The translations under genes were made by a program, and so were the position numbers. Shown piece after piece: positions 6,892 to 11,324 of a stretch of 11,324 nucleotides of DNA. Every line of letters starts with the position of its first letter. Position 1 is the stretch's first letter. Origin of the DNA: Aquimonas sp044344935 (lineage in GTDB: Bacteria > Pseudomonadota > Gammaproteobacteria > Xanthomonadales > Xanthomonadaceae); the NCBI GenBank assembly GCA_044344935.1, contig JBIJCA010000138.1, forward strand, positions 1 through 11,324, in the 5' to 3' direction. The notes beneath the pieces were generated by a model, which saw only the letters and a list, made by a program, of their open reading frames with translations, did not search any database and was not told the origin of the DNA.

Positions 6892-7710
6892 TCACACCCA
6901 CTCCCTCCGTCCCAACCTCCACATCATCAAGGCCAACATCAGCACCCCACCGAACAATCCGATCCCCAGAGCCAGCTGCGCTCGCGCGGGATCGGTGGCG
7001 AGTTGGTTGACGGGGATTTGCCAAGGCAGGATCTGGCCGATCTCGGCGGAGGTGGCGACGACGGCGAAGAAGGTGCCGCCGATGCCGGTGGCGAGTGCCG
7101 GCACGAAGCTCGCATAGCGCAGGGCCACCCATAGCTGGACGGCGATCAGCAGCCAGGCGGCGAAATAGATGCGGGTCAGCAGCCATAGGAACCCGGCGAT
7201 GTCGGCGCTGTCGGTCGGGGCGATTGCGGGCTTGATCCAGCTGGCGCTGCAGATCGCGAGCAGGGTGAGCGCGGCCAGCACGAGGCTCATCGCGGCCACC
7301 ACAGCGAGCACAATTACGGCTTTGGCGGCATACAGATGCCAGCGCGGCAGAGGCAGGGCGCGCAGGTAGTCCCAGCTGCGCACGCTGTGCTCGGTCTGCG
7401 CCACCAGGGCGGTGAGGGCGGTAACGCTCATCGGCAGCATGAAGAAGGCCCAGATGCCGGCGGCGCCTTGCAGGGTCATGCCCCAGCTGGGCGCGGACTG
7501 CAGGCGCAGCAGGTTGAAGAACACGAACACGGCAATCAAGGCGGGCGCGACCAGGGCCAGCGCAAGGGCCAGCGAGTGCTGGAGTTTGGCGGCCTCTACC
7601 GCGATGGCGGTGCGCAGGCGCGCGCGAGTCGGTTCTGTGGTGCGCGATGGGTTCATGGGCTTGGGCGGGTTCGTGGCGCCGGATGGATTGAGGGCTCGAT
7701 TCGGGTTCAT
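6892..7710 (-). CDS. ABC-2 type permease, lantibiotic-immunity/BcrB-like
   Basis: Membrane half of a two-gene ABC exporter. The ATG at 7710 overlaps the ATPase stop in ATGA, with AGAAGG upstream on the coding strand, giving 272 residues and translational coupling. About six membrane segments: near 46-68, 84-104, 130-155, 174-195, 200-222 and 245-265. The region QTEHSVRSWDYLRALPLPRWHLYAAK after the second segment resembles the conserved Eh...W..l.a.P..r....aK block of the ABC2_membrane_4/MutG-EpiG family, whose members protect producers or targets against peptide antibiotics. The first ~30 residues are an odd proline/asparagine-rich tail with MNP twice; a second in-frame ATG lies at 7656 and would give a 254-residue protein without most of it. 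Substrate unknown. Confidence 0.85.
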   Translation of the reverse strand: MNPNRALNPSGATNPPKPMNPSRTTEPTRARLRTAIAVEAAKLQHSLALALALVAPALIAVFVFFNLLRLQSAPSWGMTLQGAAGIWAFFMLPMSVTALTALVAQTEHSVRSWDYLRALPLPRWHLYAAKAVIVLAVVAAMSLVLAALTLLAICSASWIKPAIAPTDSADIAGFLWLLTRIYFAAWLLIAVQLWVALRYASFVPALATGIGGTFFAVVATSAEIGQILPWQIPVNQLATDPARAQLALGIGLFGGVLMLALMMWRLGRREWV

Positions 7711-8678
7711 GGCGATGAGCCTTCTGCCTGATCGAGGTCTGGCTGATCGACGCGGGGCACCGCGGCAGCGCTTAGCGCGGCGCGGTGGTAGAGCGCTTCC
7801 AGGCTCAGCTGGCGCGGCGCGAGCCGATGCACCGGCACATCGGCGATGCACAGCGCGTGGTTCAGTGCGGCGCTGGCGCGGCGGCTGTCGGTGCCGGCGG
7901 CGAAGCGCGCGATCAGCGCATCGCCTTCGCGGGCAAGCTCGACGCCTTGCGCACGCGCCACGTCGACGGCACGGCCGGGCTCGTCGGTCTCGATGCACAG
8001 TTCGGTGGCAAGGCTGCAGCGCAGCGCCGGCAGCGCGCCCTCCAGCACCAGCCGACCCTCGCTGAGGATGCCGATATGGCTTGCGCTGTGTTCCAGCTCG
8101 CCGAGCAGGTGGCTTGACACCAGCACGGTGGCGCCGGTGCGCGCGGGCAGCTCGCGCAGCAGTTCGCGCATCTCGGCGATGCCTTCGGGGTCGAGCCCAT
8201 TCGTGGGTTCGTCCAGCAGCAGCACCGGCGGCGCGCCGAGCATCGCGCGCGCCAGGCCCAGTCGCTGACGCATGCCCAGCGAGTAGTCGGCCACACGGCG
8301 ACGCGCCTGCGCGGTGAGGCCGGCGGTCTCCAGCACGCGGCCAATCTCACTTGCGGGCAGGCCGAGCAGCCGGCGCGCGAGGTCGAGATTGGCCTGCCCG
8401 CTCAGGTGACCGTAGAAGCCATGCGCTTCGAGCAGGGCACCGATGCGACGCGCGGCGGCGATGCGATCGCGGGCGATGTCGATGCCGTCGATGCAGACCT
8501 GGCCGGCGTCGGCGCGGAGCAGGCCAAGCAGCAGCTTGATGGTGGTGGTCTTGCCGGCGCCATTTCGGCCGAGAAAGCCGTAGACGCTACGTGCTGGAAC
8601 AGTCAGCGACACCGCATCGACTGCAATGCCGTCGCCGAAGCGGCGGGTGAGGCCCAAGGTGCGGATGGCGGCGTGCAT
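7707..8678 (-). CDS. ABC transporter ATP-binding protein, BcrA/lantibiotic-immunity type
   Basis: Cytoplasmic ATPase powering the adjacent permease. 323 residues from the ATG at 8678. Walker A GRNGAGKT (37-44), signature YSLGMRQRLGLA (132-143), Walker B VLLLDEPTNGLDP (152-164) and the switch histidine H190 in SSH are all intact, so it should hydrolyse ATP. The Q-loop region reads IGALLEAHGFYGHLSGQANL, with glutamate where many ABC proteins have glutamine, as in the bacitracin-resistance BcrA and lantibiotic-immunity LanF families. A C-terminal extension (~215-323) carries a small regulatory region and a low-complexity tail. The start has no purine-rich ribosome site: the preceding bases on the coding strand are a run of C, so leadered but weak initiation is likely. 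First gene of the operon, promoter in the AT-rich region upstream. Confidence 0.93.
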   Translation of the reverse strand: MHAAIRTLGLTRRFGDGIAVDAVSLTVPARSVYGFLGRNGAGKTTTIKLLLGLLRADAGQVCIDGIDIARDRIAAARRIGALLEAHGFYGHLSGQANLDLARRLLGLPASEIGRVLETAGLTAQARRRVADYSLGMRQRLGLARAMLGAPPVLLLDEPTNGLDPEGIAEMRELLRELPARTGATVLVSSHLLGELEHSASHIGILSEGRLVLEGALPALRCSLATELCIETDEPGRAVDVARAQGVELAREGDALIARFAAGTDSRRASAALNHALCIADVPVHRLAPRQLSLEALYHRAALSAAAVPRVDQPDLDQAEGSSP

Positions 8679-8691
8679 GGCGGGGGGTACG

Positions 8692-8748
8692 TAGATTAAA
8701 GTGCAAGTTAAATCTAGCCGGGCTTTGGGTTTTAAGTAAAGATTAAAA
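8692..8748 (-). promoter_or_regulatory. AT-rich promoter with two palindromic operator-like sites
   Basis: A sharply AT-rich patch in GC-rich DNA, just upstream of the ABC ATPase gene. On the minus strand TTTACT (complement of 8735-8740) and TAGATT (complement of 8711-8716), 18 bp apart, form a plausible -35/-10 pair with a leader of about 25-30 bases. Two symmetric elements overlap it. One at 8692-8716 has arms TAGATT/AATCTA and TTAA-N8-TTAA inside. The other at 8730-8748 has arms TTTTAA/TTAAAA (TTAA-N7-TTAA). AGATTAAA occurs in both (8693-8700, 8740-8747), 47 bp apart. One site lies over the -10 and start region, the other over the -35, as for a repressor. On the plus strand TAAAAT (8744-8749) could be a divergent -10. 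Binding protein unknown; the nearby XRE protein is one candidate. Confidence 0.55.
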
Positions 8749-8763
8749 TCACCTGAGGCTGGG

Positions 8764-8867
8764 GCGGCGCGCGTCGAGCGCGAAAACGGCCGCGCCGCTG
8801 GCTACGGGCAGATGCAGAACCCGCCAGGTCTGACGCGACTTGCAGCGCTTCCGTCGAGCGCGCTGCA
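8764..8867. repeat. Two GC-rich inverted repeats upstream of the DUF2975 gene
   Basis: The 284-bp gap 8679-8962 holds, beyond the AT-rich promoter, two hairpin-capable repeats. GCGGCGCG (8764-8771) pairs with CGCGCCGC (8791-8798), and TGCAGCGC (8841-8848) pairs with GCGCTGCA (8860-8867) over an 11-base loop. An 11-bp direct repeat CGTCGAGCGCG occurs at 8772 and 8852, one copy in each hairpin. They may fold in a long leader of the DUF2975 transcript. No coding frame in this gap looks real. Confidence 0.35.
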
Positions 8868-8962
8868 GTCGTCCGCTGCAAACCTTGCGCGTGGATCTGC
8901 TCCATCAACCGACGGCGCGGGGCTGGCCAGAACTGCTGGATTCACCAGGAAGACCGAACGCC

Positions 8963-9469
8963 ATGAATGCCGTACCGCATCTCCAGACCGCCGTGTTTCG
9001 TCGTCAGTGCCGGGTTCTCCGCATCGCCACCGTCTGCGTGCTGCTGGGGCTGCTGGCCCTGATCCTGCCCGGCCTGGCCGGATTACCGATCGGCCCCGCC
9101 GATGGCACTGCACTGACGCTCACCCAGCGCTGGCTGCTGCGTGGCATCCAGGGCTTGCCGGCGATCGGTTATCTGTGGGCGCTGTGGTCTGCTCAGTTCG
9201 CACTGGGTGAGCTGGCCGCCGGCCGCAGCTTTAATACGACGGTTGCGAGCGCGCTGCGCTGGATCGGCCTCGGCGTTCTGGCTGGGGCGCTGCTGCAGGT
9301 GTTCGCGGTGATCAACCTGATGCGCTTCGTGCTCGATGCCCCGGGCAGCTACGTGTATTTCGAGCTTTCAGCCATCGTGCTCGGTGTGATCGGTGCCGCG
9401 CTGGTACTGGTGGCTCGCGTGGTCGATCAGGCCCGCGCGCTGCAGGCCGAACTGGACGAGATCATCTGA
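8963..9469 (+). CDS. DUF2975 family membrane protein
   Basis: 168 residues from the ATG at 8963, with GGAAG ten bases upstream. Four hydrophobic membrane segments are visible at about 21-43, 60-80, 98-120 and 133-153. Between the second and third is GELAAGRSFNTTVASALRWIG, the loop typical of DUF2975, followed at the end by a short charged tail. DUF2975 proteins are often encoded directly before a small YozG-type XRE regulator, as in Bacillus yoaS-yozG, and this is the arrangement here. The biochemical role is not known; a membrane sensor or partner of the regulator is an inference from the repeated pairing. The stop codon overlaps the next start by one base (TGATG), so the two are translationally coupled. 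Confidence 0.82.
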   Translation: MNAVPHLQTAVFRRQCRVLRIATVCVLLGLLALILPGLAGLPIGPADGTALTLTQRWLLRGIQGLPAIGYLWALWSAQFALGELAAGRSFNTTVASALRWIGLGVLAGALLQVFAVINLMRFVLDAPGSYVYFELSAIVLGVIGAALVLVARVVDQARALQAELDEII

Positions 9470-9705
9470 TGCCGATCCGGGTAAAGCTCGACGACGTCCT
9501 GGCTCGCCGCGGTCGAACCGCGCGTGAGGTCGCCGCAGAGGTCGGCATCAGCGAAACCCAGCTGTCGCTCTTCCGCAGCGGCAAGGTGAAGGGCATCCGG
9601 TTTCGCACCCTGGCGAGGCTGTGTGCGGTGCTCGGGTGCACGCCGGGCCAGCTGCTGGGCTATGAGTTTGATGACGACGATATGGTGGCTGAGGACCTTG
9701 AGTAG
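9469..9705 (+). CDS. Small XRE/Cro-type regulator, YozG-like
   Basis: 78-residue DNA-binding protein consisting almost entirely of one HTH domain. It starts MPIRVKLDDVLARRG; the helix-turn-helix is about residues 17-37 (AREVAAEVGISETQLSLFRSG). The segment KGIRFRTLARLCAVLGCTPGQLL (41-63) matches the AIRFSTLxKICxxLxCQPGD pattern of YozG-type regulators. There is no sensor domain; an acidic tail DDDDMVAEDLE follows. The start overlaps the DUF2975 stop by one base. The stop codon TAG is itself part of a GTAG-headed stem-loop. Likely a local repressor or activator of its own operon and perhaps of the divergent ABC operon; the target is not shown by sequence. Confidence 0.9.
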   Translation: MPIRVKLDDVLARRGRTAREVAAEVGISETQLSLFRSGKVKGIRFRTLARLCAVLGCTPGQLLGYEFDDDDMVAEDLE

Positions 9706-9728
9706 GAGCAGCGGAGCAGGCTCCGCTG
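9702..9728 (+). repeat. GTAG-headed stem-loop (REP-like) on the XRE stop codon
   Basis: GTAG (9702-9705) followed by CAGCGGAG (9709-9716), loop CAGG, CTCCGCTG (9721-9728): an 8-bp perfect stem. GTAG head plus imperfectly symmetric stem-loop is the build of Xanthomonadales REP/SMAG elements. The head's TAG is the stop codon of the regulator, so the element may also serve as a 3' end structure of that mRNA. Confidence 0.55.
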
Positions 9729-9794
9729 TACCTGCCCGAGGTGAGATCCGAAGGCCTGTCGGAACGCGAAAGCCGAGGGAAAGTCGGAGCCCCC

Positions 9795-9815
9795 GTAGAG
9801 CCGAGCGTGCTCGGC
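9795..9815 (+). repeat. SMAG-like REP element
   Basis: GTAG (9795-9798), A, then GCCGAGC (9800-9806), GT, GCTCGGC (9809-9815). This is very close to the GTAG-headed stem-loop elements known as SMAG in Stenotrophomonas maltophilia, some of which have GCCGAGC..GCTCGGC stems. Such REPs are mobilised in trans by RAYT transposases; none is encoded in the window. Confidence 0.7.
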
Positions 9816-9837
9816 TTGAGTCCACAAAGCCCGAAGC

Positions 9838-9853
9838 GCCGAGCTTGCTCGGT
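9838..9853 (+). repeat. Second GCCGAGC stem-loop, degenerate and without GTAG head
   Basis: GCCGAGC TT GCTCGGT at 9838-9853 is nearly the same stem as the element at 9800, 38 bp downstream and in the same orientation, followed by the similar TTGAG/TGAG. The GTAG head is missing. Probably the decayed partner of a REP pair. Confidence 0.5.
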
Positions 9854-9904
9854 TGAGCCGGGCGCCCTCCTCCAGCGCCACTCGCTTCGGGCGAGAACAC
9901 CCTC

Positions 9905-9925
9905 ACGCCGCGAAGCACGCGGCGT
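9905..9925. repeat. Hairpin at the edge of a gene remnant
   Basis: ACGCCGCG (9905-9912), loop AAGCA, CGCGGCGT (9918-9925): 8-bp perfect stem. Just before it CTCGC (9881-9885) and GCGAG (9891-9895) form a smaller stem. The hairpin ends four bases from the remnant of a PAS domain read on the minus strand, so it could be a terminator of the lost gene or a REP inserted at the break. Confidence 0.4.
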
Positions 9926-9928
9926 TCT

Positions 9929-10021
9929 GGTGACCTGGCGCAGGGTGATCACGACGCCGTCGATCATGTTTTCGATCAGCCAGTAGGGCATCACGCGCAC
10001 CTGGAACTTGCGGCCGTCATT
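9929..10021 (-). pseudogene. Remnant of a PAS domain, CheB/CheR-PAS fusion type
   Basis: On the minus strand bases 10021-9929 read NDGRKFQVRVMPYWLIENM then IDGVVITLRQVT. This resembles the end of the PAS domain found in large CheB-CheR-PAS chemotaxis-type fusion proteins (pattern GRWYxxRxxPYRTxxNxIDGVVxTFxDIT). About 31 residues survive. The frame continues downstream into the hairpin cluster with no sensible protein, and upstream similarity stops at about 10021. Not expected to be made. The match is from memory of the family pattern, so moderately sure. Confidence 0.55.
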
Positions 10022-10139
10022 CGCCTTCGGCGAGCGCCTGTTCACGCTCAGCGGGGAATTGCTGAAGGAGCTGCGCTTCGACCGCGGCCAGCTGCGCGAA
10101 ACCGGACGCCTGCAGCTGAGTGCGCCGACAGGCGACTGA
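9987..10139 (+). pseudogene. C-terminal fragment of an unidentified gene
   Basis: From about 10020 frame 3 reads FAFGERLFTLSGELLKELRF, then DRGQLRETGRLQLSAPTGD and TGA at 10137-10139. The codons have strong G/C third-position bias and the peptide looks like a real amphipathic C-terminus. The frame is closed by TAG at 9984-9986 and has no ATG, so it is at best the tail of a gene whose front is lost. Bases 9987-10019 probably belong to the antisense PAS remnant instead. I do not recognise the family. Confidence 0.35.
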
Positions 10140-10153
10140 TTTCGCCGCCGTGC

Positions 10154-10243
10154 CTACGGCGCATCCGAGCCGGCGGCAACGCGCTCATGCCAGTCCTGCT
10201 CGACGTCCGGATTCGGCCGGCGCACCGGCGTCTGCACAGGCAT
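10154..10243 (-). other. Possible 29-residue ORF or third gene remnant
   Basis: On the minus strand the ATG at 10243 opens MPVQTPVRRPNPDVEQDWHE, then RVAAGSDAP and TAG. Third positions are mostly G or C. The frame is open further upstream into the EamA start region. No clear ribosome site and no recognised family; it may be a small protein, a gene tail or chance in GC-rich DNA. Confidence 0.2.
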
Positions 10244-10281
10244 GATGCCGATCCCGACGATCGGCCCTGGGGCCAACACGC

Positions 10282-11199
10282 ATGTCCGCCACACCCACCG
10301 CGCCCGCGCCGGCCGGCCCCACGCTCGGCCCGACACTGAGTCTGGAGCCGCGCTGGCTCACGCCGATCGAACTGGCGGTACTCGGCGCGATCTGGGGCGC
10401 CTCGTTCCTGTTCATGCGGGTGGCGGCACCCGAGTTCGGCGCCTTCGCCCTGGTCGAGGTGCGGCTGCTGTCGGGCGCACTCGTGCTGCTGCCCTTCCTG
10501 TGGCTGGCTCGCATGCGCTTCGCGCTCAAGACCTGGGGAATCATCGCGGCGATCGCCGCGATCAACACCGCCCTGCCCTTCGTGCTGTTCGCCTGGGCGG
10601 CCGAGCGGGCTCCCGCAGGCATCGGCGCGATCGCCAACGCCATGACCGTGCCGTTCACCGCACTGGTCGGCCATCTGTTCTTCAGCGAACGCATCGGCCC
10701 GGCCCGCGCCGCAGCGCTGGCGGTGGGCTTCGTCGGCGTGGTGGTGCTGGCCAGCGGCCGCAGCGCGGGCGTGAGCATCGGACTGGCAGCGGCGGCGGGC
10801 ACCCTGGCCGCGTTCTGCTACGGCCTGGGCGTGCATCTGGTGCGACGCCATCTGGGCGGCCTGCCCCCGGCGGCGTTGGCCGCAGCCACGCTGGTCTGCG
10901 CCTCGGTGATGAGCCTGCCACTGGCGCTCTGGCACTGGCCGAAGCTCACGCCTTCGCTGCTGTCCTGGGCGGCAGCGCTGGCCTTGGGGGTGCTCTGCAC
11001 CGGCCTCGCCCTGGTCGGCTACTACCGTCTGGTCGAGCGCATCGGCCCGGCGCGCACGGCGGCCGTGACCTACCTGATTCCCGTGTTCGCAGTGGGCTGG
11101 GCGTGGTGGCTGCTGGACGAACCAGTGACCCTACCCATGCTCGCGGCTGGCGCGCTCGTGCTGGGCAGCGTGGCGCTCAGCCAGCAATCGCGGCGCTGA
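10282..11199 (+). CDS. EamA/DMT-superfamily transporter
   Basis: 305-residue inner-membrane carrier of the drug/metabolite transporter superfamily, usual length for two EamA repeats with ten membrane helices. A proline/alanine-rich N-terminal stretch (1-25) precedes ELAVLGAIWGASFLFMRVAA, the hallmark first helix. The first repeat ends at FTALVGHLFFSERI and the second at VFAVGWAWWLLDEPVTLPML, both ending with the (S/D)E(R/P) motif after the fourth/ninth helix. The ATG at 10282 has CTGGGG as a modest ribosome site; the frame is open further upstream but without a hydrophobic extension. Substrates of this family range from amino acids to metabolites and drugs and cannot be told from sequence. 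Stands alone, no obvious operon partner in the window. Confidence 0.92.
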   Translation: MSATPTAPAPAGPTLGPTLSLEPRWLTPIELAVLGAIWGASFLFMRVAAPEFGAFALVEVRLLSGALVLLPFLWLARMRFALKTWGIIAAIAAINTALPFVLFAWAAERAPAGIGAIANAMTVPFTALVGHLFFSERIGPARAAALAVGFVGVVVLASGRSAGVSIGLAAAAGTLAAFCYGLGVHLVRRHLGGLPPAALAAATLVCASVMSLPLALWHWPKLTPSLLSWAAALALGVLCTGLALVGYYRLVERIGPARTAAVTYLIPVFAVGWAWWLLDEPVTLPMLAAGALVLGSVALSQQSRR

Positions 11200-11230
11200 T
11201 CGAGTGCTTGGCACCGTAGCGAGCGGCCGA

Positions 11231-11250
11231 GTAGCGCCGCTGCGCGGCTG
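11231..11250 (+). repeat. GTAG-headed stem-loop after the EamA gene
   Basis: GTAG (11231-11234), C, GCCGC (11236-11240), TGC, GCGGC (11244-11248). Another GTAG lies at 11216. Same plan as the REP-like elements at 9702 and 9795. It lies 31 bases after the EamA stop. The last ~125 bases of the window hold no convincing gene. Confidence 0.5.
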
Positions 11251-11324
11251 ATGGGTTGGCGCCTCTCCGCGACACCACTGCGATGAGTTGTCAGCGAACC
11301 CTTCCAACCAGGCAAGACCACGCT

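Noticed and set aside
6831..7117. Downstream continuation of the AAA remnant frame
   Set aside because: After about 6830 the translation loses similarity and runs antisense into the ABC permease, whose frame is clearly real.
9702..9925. CRISPR array or integron attC sites
   Set aside because: The stems differ from each other, spacing is irregular, and there are no uniform spacers, cas genes or integrase.
10048..10935. 295-codon minus-strand open frame opposite the EamA gene
   Set aside because: Antisense to a clear ten-helix transporter; low-complexity R/Q/H/G composition.
10684..11064. ERIGPAR occurring twice in the EamA protein
   Set aside because: The two copies lie in non-equivalent places of the two repeats (after helix 4 and before helix 9), so this is probably coincidence of common residues.

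Overview
The window is GC-rich DNA whose genes use mostly G or C at third codon positions. Gene types and repeats point to a gammaproteobacterium of the Xanthomonadales/Lysobacteraceae type: a FecA-like TonB-dependent receptor, a 749-residue ParC, a YbiI-type zinc-finger protein, and GTAG-headed stem-loops like the SMAG/REP elements of Stenotrophomonas. The assignment is inference; no rRNA, tRNA or CRISPR array was seen.

Layout. 3-1853 (+): C-terminal ~616 residues of a TonB-dependent receptor, entering from the left edge. 1854-2178: gap with two terminator-like hairpins. 2179-4428 (+): parC, topoisomerase IV subunit A. 4536-5573 (+): membrane diguanylate cyclase with GGEEF and an intact I-site. 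5647-5913 (-): YbiI-like DksA/TraR zinc-finger protein, divergent across a 75-bp gap from a DUF1622 membrane protein (5989-6381, +) that ends in an intrinsic terminator. ~6452-6830 (+): broken Ycf46-like AAA ATPase lacking its Walker A half. 6892-8678 (-): two-gene ABC-2 exporter operon of the BcrA/lantibiotic-immunity type (ATPase first, permease coupled by an ATGA overlap). 8692-8748: AT-rich palindromic promoter/operator region. 8963-9705 (+): DUF2975 membrane protein overlapping by one base a small YozG-like XRE regulator. 9702-10281: non-coding stretch with a cluster of stem-loops and remnants of two or three genes. 10282-11199 (+): EamA/DMT transporter, followed by another GTAG stem-loop at 11231.

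How the parts may work together. Most genes are independent housekeeping or envelope functions. The best candidate for a linked unit is 6892-9705: an exporter of the peptide-antibiotic-immunity kind, transcribed divergently from a DUF2975/XRE pair, with an unusually AT-rich, symmetric promoter region between them. That the XRE protein controls the exporter is a hypothesis; the sequence shows only the arrangement and the symmetric sites. The window also records genome decay: three gene fragments lie beside intact genes, two meeting near 10020 next to the hairpin cluster.
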